The translations under genes were made by a program, and so were the position numbers. The notes under the pieces were generated by a model. It saw nothing but the letters and a program-made list of their open reading frames with translations, did no database searches and was not told where the DNA came from. A stretch of DNA of 53,753 bases, taken from Chlorokybus atmophyticus. Its lineage: Eukaryota > Streptophyta > Chlorokybophyceae > Chlorokybales > Chlorokybaceae. Positions 1-10,005 of this stretch are shown here, in pieces. Where the stretch lies: assembly GCA_009103225.1 (NCBI GenBank), contig RHPI01002438.1:633790-687542 (forward strand). The letters run 5' to 3'. Position 1 is the stretch's first letter; each line of letters starts with the position of its first letter.

Positions 1-27
1 TTTACACACAGACACATACACACGCAG

Positions 28-3000
28 GCCGTGGTGGTCGGTTCCAAGGTCTACCTCCTCGGCGGCAACATCCCCTCCGTCGCCCAATCCAGCGTGGGCA
101 AGTACAAACCGGCCCCAGGCTACATGGACGTCCGCACCCTCGACATAGGTAGGTACTCAACCCCACACCACATGATACTATTACACACATACCCACTAAC
201 CCTCCCATACAGTGACTGGTTCCAGCGAGTCTCCCGCGGTGTCAGGTCCTCCCCCCGCCCGCCGCTGGGGCCACGCCGCCTTCGTTAGGGGGGAGTGGCT
301 GTACGTCGTAGGGGGGGTGGATCACGGGACGGTGTTCAACGACGCGCACGCGCTGCACTTGGGTGAGAGGGAGGGTGGGTGGGTGGGTGCTATGTGTGTG
401 TGCGTGTGTGCATGTTGTACTGCTACTACTATTACTACTACTACCACTACCACTATTACTACTACTACTGCTACTGTGGCGAGAGTGGTGTTACAGGGTC
501 TACTACTACTACTGCTGCTGCTACTACTACTGCTACTACTGCTACTACTAGTACTTATACTACAACTGCTACTGCTGCTACTACTAGTACTAGCAGTAGT
601 AGTGGTAGTAGTCGAAGTAATTCTACTACTACCACTACTACTAGTAGTAGTAGCAGCAATAGTAGTAGTAGTAGTTGACCCTCTGACCCCTGCCCCCCTC
701 TTCCCTTCCAGGCACCCTCCGTTGGTCCAAAGTCTCCGACGCCCTCCCCCTCGGCGGCGTCATCACCCACGTCTCCTGTCCCGGCGACGTCCTCTACCTG
801 TTCGGCACAGACTGGCGTTCTCTCAAACTCGCCCCCTTCATGCTGGTGGACAAGTCCCGAATCAATAGCAACTTGCTAGAGGGAGGAGAGGGAGATAGGG
901 GGAGAGCGGTGCAGAGGGTGATGGAGATGGCGTATAGGGAGAGGATGGGAGAGGATGGACAGAGGCTGATGGACTTGATGCTCATGCAGAGGATGAATGG
1001 GGGGAGTAATAGTAGTAATAGTGGGGAGGGGGGTGGGGGTGGGGGGGGGGGGGTAAAAGAGGTGGGTGGTGGGAACTTCTCGCCTTCCGCAAGTGGCATT
1101 ATGCAGCCGGTGCACACGCCGGAGATTGCGGCGGAGATTGAGAAGAGAATTGCTACTGCGCTCATGACGGTAAGTGTGGTCCGCGCATGTGTGCGTACTC
1201 GCGCATGCACACGCCCACAGTCAAAATCACTGCATGTATGCGTGTGTGTACGTGTGTCTTGCTTGTGTACCACTGCGTGACATACCATTGGTTAGGCGCA
1301 AAGGGAGAAGAAGCAAGTGGAGGCAATGCGTGGTGAGATGGCGATGCTGATCGAGCAGGCGAGGCAGGAGCTCTCGCGGAAAGCCTACCAAAGCCAACAT
1401 CAACAACAGCAACAACAACAACAACAACAACAACATAGACAACCTCCTCAATATCACGTGGAACGCAGTGCCAACGACAGCAGTGCGAATGTGAGCAGAG
1501 CCATGAGCGTGTCGCAGAGTCGGCCAGGACAAGACTTTGACGACTTCATCATGTCGCCGCCGATCATGAGGCCACATTCCGCCGTGGGTCTCACCTCACC
1601 AACGAGGTGAACATTCAGCCAGACAGAGGGATATTGTCAAACACATACACACACACACACGCGCGCAGACACGCACGTGTGCAAGCATGTGTGTGCACAT
1701 GCGGATCTCAGCCCGTGTGCACACTCACGCGCACACATGGACACCCATGCGCACGCGCACATCCATATGCCGGCATGCATATGCATCTGCACGCGTGCGG
1801 GCATATCCATATGCAGTACGCGTGCTTGTATACGCACATACGATAATTATGTGCATGAGAGCTACACGTATGCAGTGGAGAGTACTTACACACCACGTCA
1901 CCAACAGCAGGGCTCACAGTGACGCCACCCCCTGGTCCACCAGCCCCTCCGCGCCCCCCTCCCACGCTCCAACCACAACCCCAACAACCACCTCATCAAA
2001 AGCAAAGCCAACATCCTCTCATCCGCCTCGTCCGATGACCGCCAGCGCGGGCGCGATCGGCGCAGGCGGCCGCGCGACGAGCACTTCTTCGCGGGCGAGC
2101 AGCGCGGCGGGGAGGGAAAGGCCGCAGAGCGTGCCCGAAGGAAAGGTGGGGGAAAGAGAGAGGGTGTGGGTGTGAGTGTGAGTGCAGTGCAGTGCGTGCG
2201 TGCTCTGCTAGTTGTGCTTGTTGGTTTGCTTTGGATGACAACAGCATGTGTGTTGACTCAGAGGAGGCCGCGTACTGCTGCTGAAGTGGTAACTGTGCGG
2301 TTCATTGATGACGAAGACAGCATACTCTTCAGGAAAGCAAGGTACACATATCATGTCCTGTGTGCACACACAAGCTCCAGGGTTGGGTGCATGCTCTGTG
2401 TGGTTCATATTCTTCCAACTTGCGCAGCCAAATGCACGGTGGCAACAGCGTGAGCGACTGCTTCAACCTACCCTCTTTACCCGCCGTGGCACCCGCGCGC
2501 TGGCGAGGGAAGCGCAGAGACCGACTAGACGACCCAGGCAAGTGTAGAGTTGTTGTTGTGTCAACAAGACCTTCTTCACAACACAATGTATTAACAAGCC
2601 CACGCTTGCGCAGCATCGCGATATTTTGATCGTCGAGGCGGAGGTGCTCAGAGCTCCCGTTGGATTGCGTACGGGGACACGGCGGCAGGTGATGTTGGGT
2701 TGAGGCGGCACAGCGTGTCGGGTGTGGTGGAGTACATCAACGAGGGGGCCGATGATGAGAGGGAAGGTGAGTTGTGTCTGAATGATAGTGAGGACATGAC
2801 GCTCGGACTCGCGGCATCGGCTTCCGCACAGTATGTTGGGATGAACGGCCGGCTCGGGGCATGGGAGAGGAGGATACTTGAACAAAGAGGGGGAGGAGCA
2901 GAGAGGGTGAGTACATCTTCTTCTACAGTAGTAACTCAACAACGTCGGGGGAGGTCGGCGAGTAGGCCCACAACTGCAAGAACAACGACAACAATGACCA

Positions 3001-3263
3001 ACAACAGCAGAGCTCCAGGGGGGAGGGTCTCCCCGGATATGTTGTTGGGTCCGGCCAGTGGGGGAGTAGGAGAGGCCAGCGCAGATGATACCATAATGAT
3101 GACAAAGGCCAGGCCCAGGAGCCCAACCTTGCAAGGGCAGCTGCGCACCGGCCGCGTGATGGTGTCAGCCCCATGCGTGGCGCCTGTTGGCGGTGGCGGA
3201 GGGATGGAACCACTCACCAGCGCACATCAGCTGAGCGCCACGCGGATATCAAGACAGATGTGA
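28..3263 (+). CDS. Kelch-repeat protein, 5' partial (8 exons seen)
   Basis: Exons 28-148, 213-362, 712-1169, 1296-1606, 1920-2145, 2262-2341, 2428-2537 and 2614-3263 join in phase to give 701 residues and a TGA stop. The N-terminus lies off the left edge. The first two exons contain kelch-blade signatures (KVYLLGG; RRWGHAAF followed by LYVVGG), so the missing part is probably the rest of a beta-propeller. The remainder is charged and low in complexity: a predicted helical stretch at about 850-1400, a polyglutamine run near 1403-1433, and Ser/Thr/Ala/Arg-rich sequence to the end. The acceptor at 1920 could instead be at 1911, which gives the same frame. The intron 2538-2613 starts with GC, not GT. 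Two strong GT donors lie inside the last exon (near 2766 and 2908), so it may be further spliced. The kelch call is solid. The partner and role are unknown, and kelch proteins are functionally diverse. Confidence 0.75.
363..711 (+). repeat. TAC/CTA trinucleotide microsatellite inside kelch-gene intron
   Basis: Most of this intron is an imperfect (CTA/TAC)n and (AGT)n tract at about 418-676. It produces spurious Tyr-, Leu- or Thr-rich ORFs in every frame. It is bounded by donor GTGAGA at 363 and acceptor CAG ending at 711, so it is not coding. Confidence 0.85.
2538..2613 (+). other. GC-AG intron in the kelch gene
   Basis: The donor reads CAG|GCAAGT, the optimal context for a GC donor, and the acceptor is GCAG|CA. 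Joining 2537 to 2614 keeps the reading phase (one base left over plus two). It links an Arg-rich exon to the 650-nt terminal exon, which is open from 2614 to the stop. Confidence 0.7.
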
Positions 3264-3771
3264 TGTGGAAGGCATTGCTATTTGTGAAGGTTGTGCACTG
3301 TGCACAACTTGCATGTTGAGCTGTGATGTTGTGTGCCATTGCATGCATGCTTGCAGTTGAGCCTAGTGTGGTGTCAGCCATACGTTCACAGCAATATGCC
3401 AGATGTCGTGTGCGCATCATACTTCACGCAAATCATTTCTATACGCACACAGCTGCCGTGGTTGCACTTGCAAACAACCAAGCTCCAGACTAGACAAGTT
3501 GGACGGATGCAGGCATGTATGGTGCCAGATGGCAACAGGTGCACAGCCCGTGAACCACAAACACAACTGAAGTACCAAAACATACCAGCTACCGCAAGCA
3601 TTGGTTTGACCAGACGCATCCTCAACACGTCAGCGCACAAGGAGAGATGAGACAAAGAATCAGCGTGGCGGCCCCTGAATGCTGCAGATGTGCAATTCAC
3701 ACAAAACGCCACTACAAGCCATGTAGTTTCAGATATTTCAGTAATGTAGCATAACCTCCAACTTGTCACGC
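3264..3771. other. Intergenic, convergent 3' ends
   Basis: Sequence between the kelch stop and the eIF3g stop. It must carry the 3' UTRs of both convergent genes. I see no convincing ORF, RNA gene or repeat in it. Confidence 0.6.
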
Positions 3772-5321
3772 TCAAGTCTTCTTTTCTTCCCTTGGCGCAG
3801 CCCATTCCACGCGCAGGATGAGGTTGTCATACCCGTAGCCATTGAGCTTCTTGATGGCCCTGAGTGCGTCGTCCCTGTTGACAAAGTTGATGAAGGCAAA
3901 CCCGCGCGATAGGCCCGTGTCGCGATCGAACGCCACGTAGATGCGAGTGATGGGTCCAAACGGCCTGAACAGCTCTTGCAGATCCTGCTCGCGTGTGTCT
4001 TCGGACAAGTTGGTGACGCGGATGGAATTGTCATCGCGGCCTCGGCGCATGCTCTCGCCCTCACCCACGCGCGCCCCTGCACGCATGCTCGGAGGCACAT
4101 AGCCACCGGACTTGGCGCCAGCTGGCGGGAGAGACCCACCCGCAGCCCCGGGCGGGTTCGTATCCTCGCCCGTGTCCTTGTCGGCCCCGAACCCACCGCG
4201 CGCGGCCAAGTCCTTATATGGACACTTTGAAGTCCAGTGGTCGCCCTTCTTCCCGCACGTCCGACACACGATCAGTGAAGCGTTCGCGCCCGCCGCCAAT
4301 GCAGCCAGCGGGTCCGCGGCGGCCTCCTGCTCTTTTTGCTTCGCCAACGCTGCAGCGCTGGTGCCCGTACGCTCCACATAGATCTGGTGGGGCCACACAG
4401 TACACAACTCAGCAAGAAGTTAACATGATTTATGCATGAAACACAAAAATATGTAACCGAACTCACCTCTTCTGTTGAGACCATGGTGAGGTTGTCTTTC
4501 TGGCCGGCCATCATCTTGGCCTCCCCAAACTTAGCCCACTGTCGTCGCGCAATCACGCCCTTGGACAGCTTCTTGGTTTGCTTCTTAACTCGGACCTTCT
4601 TGGTTATCCGCACCTGCATAAACGAAATGTTGGGACTTGGCACGCAGACGGGCAGCGCAGAAGGTTACAATACACTTTGGTGATCATCACACACAGATAT
4701 GCACACGAATAAGCAGAATACAAAAGATGATTGGAACAAACAAGACGGAACACAACTAACGCCTTTGTATTTCTTTGTTCAATATCCAGAGACACGTAGC
4801 TAACTCAGCGTTCAACTAAAATCCATGAACCGCATGTGTATGTGTCCATCAGAGGCCAATCAGCTGAATCAATGTCTCTGGATGACAGGTCACGGTCGAA
4901 CACAAATACCTAGCCAGACATGCGTATGCGATGCACTGAAAAACTGCTCAACGCACAGTGCGCAGTTTTTTTTGCATGACATGAAGTGCATTTTTGCATG
5001 ACGACACCAATCAAGTCACGACACAACGCACGCAGAGGACAGCTACAAGCGGCACACAGCATATTTGTGACATAAGCACGTATGCAAAAAGGCCAACTTG
5101 CGAGCTAGCAGCCAGCACTTGGACCTTACCTTCAAGCCCTCGTCGTTGTACTTGTACTCGATGATGGTCTTGACGCCCTTATCGTCCGGGCCAAACACCT
5201 GGGGCTCTGGGAGAACATCTTCCTCCTCGTCGTCGTACAGCTCGTCGTCGTCGGCTGTGTCGGCCCACCGCATCTTGCTGGGCGGCGCCGCCGCCCCACC
5301 ACCGTCACCATAACCACCCAT
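3772..5321 (-). CDS. EIF3G: Translation initiation factor eIF3 subunit g
   Basis: This is an RNA-binding subunit of cytosolic eIF3, which organises the 43S pre-initiation complex and promotes scanning. Exons on the minus strand are 5321-5130, 4613-4467 and 4383-3772, all in phase 0, giving 316 residues, the usual family size. Residues 1-64 are Gly-rich then acidic. A zinc knuckle CX2CX5HX4C lies at 153-167. An RRM spans about 234-310, with RNP2 IRVTNL (234-239) and RNP1 RGFAFINF (273-280). The start is the ATG at 5321; the same frame is open upstream but offers only a GTG. A perfect telo-box lies about 155 bp upstream. It ends convergently with the kelch gene. A second eIF3 subunit gene (eIF3c) lies 18 kb away. 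Confidence 0.97.
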
Positions 5322-5475
5322 GTTGAAAACGTACACCCCTTTGCTGCTGCCAATCAGCGCTGAGACTCACGCCTTCCAAAAATGCTGTCCTTTCTCAACC
5401 TGCTTGCACCCAAGCCTGAAACGCCGCCTACAACGTCGCCCACCTCCACGACACCACCCCCGCGCCCGCCGCCGC

Positions 5476-5485
5476 AAACCCTAAA
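5476..5485 (-). promoter_or_regulatory. Telo-box upstream of eIF3g
   Basis: On the gene strand this reads TTTAGGGTTT, about 155 bp 5' of the eIF3g ATG, embedded in a GC-rich stretch. Telo-boxes (AAACCCTAA) are a known promoter element of plant translation and ribosome-biogenesis genes, bound by single-Myb TRB-type factors. The 12-mer TTTAGGGTTTGC recurs exactly in the promoter shared by eIF3c and CTP synthase. Confidence 0.7.
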
Positions 5486-6522
5486 CAGCAAGCGGAAGAT
5501 GATGAAAGCTTCCTTGACGAGAACCTTCCGTTCTGGGTTCAAGCATAGAGTTGCGCTCCAGCATCATGCTTTTCATGTTTAACGAAAGTGAATCTTTGCA
5601 AGTTGTAAGTTACAACTTGTAACTCCCAAGTCATAATTCAACTCTGTGGCTTATGAAGTCGAGTGTAAGTTTGTCGCAATACCATGCACAACAGTCACCA
5701 CTTTACGAACATACACTGCAGTGAGACGACCGAACAAGTCTTGGCCAACAATGTATGAAGAGCATAATTGCTAGAGCATGTATGTTTTGATCTATGCTAA
5801 CATACAAAAAATGCATGCGTTTTCAGTGAAGTTGTTGTGCTAGCAGGCAATGACGGTCATCATAATATCAAATGAGATATTGGTTGTGCACAACAAGCTG
5901 TGAATGCTGCTAGTGCCCGCCTCCCCTGCGTTGTGTTTTTATATACACTGCTAATTTTGAACACAAAGCTGAGCCAACACAAAGTTGGTGTTGACAGTTG
6001 CGTTCGACTTTGCAGTTGTTGGAGGCCCAAGTTGAACCTTTGCTTGTTGTCTTTGCTTGTTTTGCTGGTAGTTGTTGCCTTTGTGTTAACAATAATTTTG
6101 GCCTACTTGTGTGCTTTTTTTTCCATACAATATAATTACTAAGCGAACAGTGCTGGCAATCCAATCTCAAAAACCATTGATAGTTATCGTACGCCACATG
6201 ATGTGCGGCATGCATGCTATTAGCTAGCAATTGTAACAAATAGCCATCCAACTGTTATACATTGCATATATATTTATATATACTTGTATCACATATATAC
6301 TTCTTCAATACATACTTACATTACATTGTTTATCTATTACCATGTCGTCAGCACAACGCGTGTTGCAATCCATTCTGATACGTCATGTAAATGCTATTAA
6401 ATCACGATGTTGAATTCGTACTTTAGCGCTGACAATGATCAATGTCATGCATATGGTGCCAGCTACATGAAGCCAGCTTTGCTTTTGTGATGTAAATTCA
6501 GAATTCAGAATTTATAAAAGAG
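5486..6522. other. Intergenic, AT-rich, no gene seen
   Basis: AT-rich sequence upstream of eIF3g with several short ORFs that lack coding character. No RNA gene or clear repeat is recognisable before the transposon at 6523. Confidence 0.5.
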
Positions 6523-6860
6523 TACCGTATTTACCTGGTCAGAGCCCCCCCTTTTATCACAGCCCCCCACGAGGGGGGGTAATTCTATTAGAGGGGGGCT
6601 TCTATTGATTGAGGGGGGCTGTATTCGGCCGCAGTACCGAAAATACCATACGACGGCCACCGTACAGTGTTTTGGCCTCTTTTACGATGTTTTAGCCTGT
6701 TGTATAGTGTTTTGGCCGGCCATAGGCGCTGGGCTAGGCGGGTAGGGGGCAAAGGAGGGTGTACAAAAACAGGGGGCTGTGCATGTAAACATGGCCCCCT
6801 CCCCAAAAAGCAGGGGGGCTACACTATTGGAGGGGGGCATCAAACCAGGTAAATACGGTA
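6523..6860. mobile_element. MITE-like non-autonomous DNA transposon
   Basis: Perfect 17-bp terminal inverted repeats, starting TACCGTATTTACCTGGT at 6523-6539 and ending with its exact reverse complement at 6844-6860. The outermost TA on each side may be a TA target duplication, which would make the element 334 bp. The subterminal parts carry repeated runs of 6-7 C or G (AGCCCCCC and GAGGGGGGC) in both orientations. There is no transposase, so it would depend on an autonomous partner elsewhere. The superfamily is not identified; a TA target would fit mariner-like or related families. Confidence 0.75.
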
Positions 6861-6969
6861 TGCTTGTCTTTGTACCAGCTACATATATAACTAGTGGTGC
6901 GGCTGTTTGGTCGGGCCGGCCGGCATTTTAAAGGTCACCTACACATCACACGCGCAAGGTTGAAGGGCT

Positions 6970-7233
6970 ATCACTGCCGGGCTGCGGCCCGCCTACCTCA
7001 TTGGCTGGGCGGCGAGTACTCTACCCCAGCCGTTGGATCTGCTTAAACAGGATCTCAACCATCCAAAGCACATCCCCACGTTCCGCAGGCGCTTAAATAT
7101 AGAATTACGAGCACCTGCAGGGCCATCACTGCCGGGCTGCGGCCCGCCTGCCTCTCAATGGCTAGGCGGCGCACTCTACCCAGCCGTTGGATCTGCTTAA
7201 ACAGGATCTCAACCATCCAAAGCACATCCCCAC
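6970..7233. repeat. Direct duplication, two ~110-bp copies, period 155 bp
   Basis: Copy 1 (6970-7079) and copy 2 (7125-7233) are nearly identical. Both start ATCACTGCCGGGCTGCGGCC and end CATCCCCAC, with small indels in the middle and a shared core CCGTTGGATCTGC. A GC-rich palindrome (GGGCTGCGGCCC) lies near the start of each copy. The duplication may belong to a larger repetitive element that includes the hairpin just downstream. Confidence 0.8.
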
Positions 7234-7298
7234 ATTTTGCAACTGCTCATATTTGGCAAATAAATATGAGATAATGCAGCACATGCACGGTGTAGATG

Positions 7299-7381
7299 GC
7301 CACTTTTCGCCGCATACTCTCCATTCTGAACAACGTGTGATTATACGTTGTTCAAATGGACAATATGCGGCTAAAAGTGGC
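7299..7381. repeat. Long imperfect hairpin (foldback)
   Basis: Arms of about 37 nt (starting GCCACTTTT and closing AAAAGTGGC) pair with only a few mismatches around a loop of about 8 nt. The size and near-perfect pairing resemble a foldback MITE or a small-RNA precursor hairpin. There is no direct evidence for transcription. Confidence 0.65.
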
Positions 7382-7677
7382 ATGATGCGAGCAAATTATA
7401 TGGTAATACATGTCGGCACGCTGAGCATGCACCTATTGCGGTATATAAATGCATATGAGGGGGTGCTATAGCTCGCTTTTTATTACAAACGTTGGATTGT
7501 GGTGATGAGTGTCGTGCGTTCCGATCGGCACATTACTGAATGTGACCATGCAGATGATAACCCCATTCAAATTATTGACATAGTCATTTCAAATATTTTT
7601 GCTAAGAATGCACCAAATCGACTATATCAAATGAGTACAGCAATACAGCCAAACGACCTTGAGTTCTGATGTAAACA

Positions 7678-8073
7678 TTAGCAGTTTTCATTGAGTCGGT
7701 CTACTGACTTTGTACCATACACAAAAGTGGCACCGTCGTTATGCCGCAGTGTATAAATTGCAATGGTGCATAAACTAGGCGGTGGCGTTGTTAACAATGC
7801 AGTTGCTGAGAGTGATGTTATAAGTCCAAAGAATTTGACCGCCTGCAGCAACGGCAAACCATATTTGCGTCCGGTGTGTTTAACTGTCGCGCGTTGGCAG
7901 GCAGCGACGTAGTTGCACGTCAAAACGCATCGTATAAAACGCGACTTCATTGGTGCGAGGTTGGACGGCCCCCCATACCCCCAACGAATCTTTTGACCCA
8001 ATTCAAACAGCAATCGCCCTCCGCCCGTCACAAAGCGACCTATCTTAATTGATTTTGTTTGGACGGCGGGCAA
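7678..8073 (-). CDS. Hypothetical ORF, 131 aa
   Basis: An open frame of 131 codons in an otherwise gene-poor, repeat-bearing region. I recognise no domain. It has one moderately hydrophobic stretch in the middle and no obvious splice-linked neighbours. Its base composition differs little from the surrounding sequence, so it may be chance or a fragment of a mobile element. Confidence 0.15.
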   Translation of the reverse strand: MPAVQTKSIKIGRFVTGGGRLLFELGQKIRWGYGGPSNLAPMKSRFIRCVLTCNYVAACQRATVKHTGRKYGLPLLQAVKFFGLITSLSATALLTTPPPSLCTIAIYTLRHNDGATFVYGTKSVDRLNENC

Positions 8074-8099
8074 TATGTCAATCGAGCTATTAAGTGTTA

Positions 8100-8640
8100 C
8101 TTACATTTTGTAATGCTACAACAAATTAATATACCATGCAGTAAGCATCATTCGCAACCAAAATTGTATTCTATACCTTCTGGCTTACTCATTCATGCAT
8201 CCATGCTAATGCACTAAGCACAACTACCGCTCATGCATGCATAGCATGCAACTTCATGGTCACTTCATTGGTAGTGAGTCATTGTGCAACCTTATGATCA
8301 CTTAATACCAACATTGGTTTCGGTGATCTGAAAGGTCCATTGAGCGGGGGGCTTACGGTTCGATGTGATAAGTATAGCAAAAACATAACACTTAACAATG
8401 TTCCTCGTAACCTCAGACAAGTGCGCAGAGGTTTGCTACATCACAGCCTGTGCATGTTGTGTCGCTGCACAGGGTGGTACATACGCTGGTACTGGTACAT
8501 GTTGTGTATGTAAGTCACACTTGCAACCAAAAAAGAGTCATGCTGTCAGTACAAGTACGACAAAATATGATTCTTTCGTCTCAAACTTCTACTGTTGCGC
8601 ACGCTATGTCTGTTGTGACACACTTCACAAAGAATGCAAT
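8100..8640. other. Intergenic, nothing recognised
   Basis: Short overlapping ORFs in several frames, none with domain-like sequence or splice-consistent extension. No RNA gene is seen. Confidence 0.4.
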
Positions 8641-8699
8641 CACCAGTATTCACAACCCACAAACCTCGTGAGTGCAAGGGCAGTGACAGTGAGCGTGGA

Positions 8700-9660
8700 C
8701 GACACACCAACAGATTGTATGTTGCCAGTGCCATTGCCATTGTGACCATCAACAGCAGCACACTTGCCGCCTACCAGTGAGCGCCAGATCTCGCCCACAT
8801 CCATCACTTTCAACAGTGTGAGCCCCCCCCACACCACGTGCTCTCTCCAGCATTATGGCGCTGCGCATCCCACTCCCTTGCTCGCAAGGAGGACCTTCTT
8901 GAGGGGGTGAGGGAAGGGGGAGAGGGACACCTTTTGTTAGAGGATGCGCATGCGGCATCCAATTGTGACTCGGCTACCCTAGCGAAGGCGGACGCGCTGT
9001 CACAGCCAACGGTGTTGGCAAGCAGCCACCCGATCTGAGATAGAGCCGGGCCAACTGAAGAGAGGAGAGAACGAGGTGAGGTGTGTACATAAGTCGTGCG
9101 TGCGTGCGTGCGGATACGCGCGCGCGCGCACACACACACACATGTGTGCGGCATACGCACGCACGCCCACCCACCCACAGCCACCAACGCACCCACCTTG
9201 CACAGGAGTGGTTCCGCAACCGCCACTGCGGGCGCTGCTCTGTTACGTGCGCTGTCCACCCCAGAACGGCGCCGTTGTGGTCAGCACCGCACGGCCAGGA
9301 TCACGGGGAGGGGCCTCCGTGCAGGGACTCCAGATACGGCAGCTGAACGCGTGCATATATGTGTGAGTGCTTGTGTGTGACGCACATGCACAAGTGCACG
9401 CGCGTGCGTGCGTGTGAGTGGGTGCGTGCGGGCAGGCGGGTGTCCGGGCGCATGCGTGTGTATGCATTAAGCAGAGTGGAGATGCGCGTGTGTGTGAGCA
9501 CTCCCGCGTGCATTAGACAAGTCAGAGCATGTGCACACAACCACCTACTTGAATGCACAGGTGGGGCATCCAGGCCGCCAGGTCTCGACGCTCTCCGTCT
9601 GCAGCGCCAGCTTTACTTCCCCTTCAGCATTATCAGCACCATGGTCCTCTCCGCCACCTG
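8700..9660 (-). other. Exon-like segments, unresolved minus-strand transcription
   Basis: Several minus-strand segments look like exons: 9055-8829 (after acceptor TTCAG, containing ALSQIGWLLANTVG), one ending at donor CAAG|GTGGGT near 9197 (AVAVAEPLLC), and 9660-9616 (VAERTMVLIMLKGK followed by TAA). I could not join them in phase into one model, and three frames are open over 8830-8950. They may belong to one small gene or include the true 3' end of the gene that follows. CA/TG-rich introns separate them. No family is recognised. Confidence 0.25.
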
Positions 9661-10005
9661 AGCGTAAGCTTTGGCATTGACGTTGATGATGAAAACTGAG
9701 ACGCACTACAAAGAAGTGCATCACCGGAATTGCACATGCATTCTGAAACATACTCACCCATTCAAAGCAACACGTATGGCTGAATAACACACTCATCAAG
9801 TCCAAACTGGTGCGCTCACCTCAGGCGCGTCCACGCTAACCTGCGCGAACAGTCTAAGTGTGCACTGACGGTTATTGCAAACTGGAGAGCCAAATTGAAA
9901 ATATAGAACTGCTTCTGAGCTTTCACAAGGTTCAACAGGTCAGACAGTTACAGTACAACATACAACTGCACACCGCGACCTTACAGGCTCAACCCGTTCA
10001 CCTGA

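Noticed and set aside
212-868. 218-aa ORF rich in Leu/Thr/Val
   Set aside because: Only its first 50 codons are an exon; the rest is a trinucleotide-repeat intron.
5476-5485. Interstitial telomere remnant
   Set aside because: Single TTTAGGG units only, not tandem arrays, and positioned upstream of translation genes; telo-box is the better reading.
5382-5582. Pro-rich 66-aa ORF divergent to eIF3g
   Set aside because: Lies in the eIF3g promoter/5' UTR; composition follows GC-rich repeats; no downstream exons.
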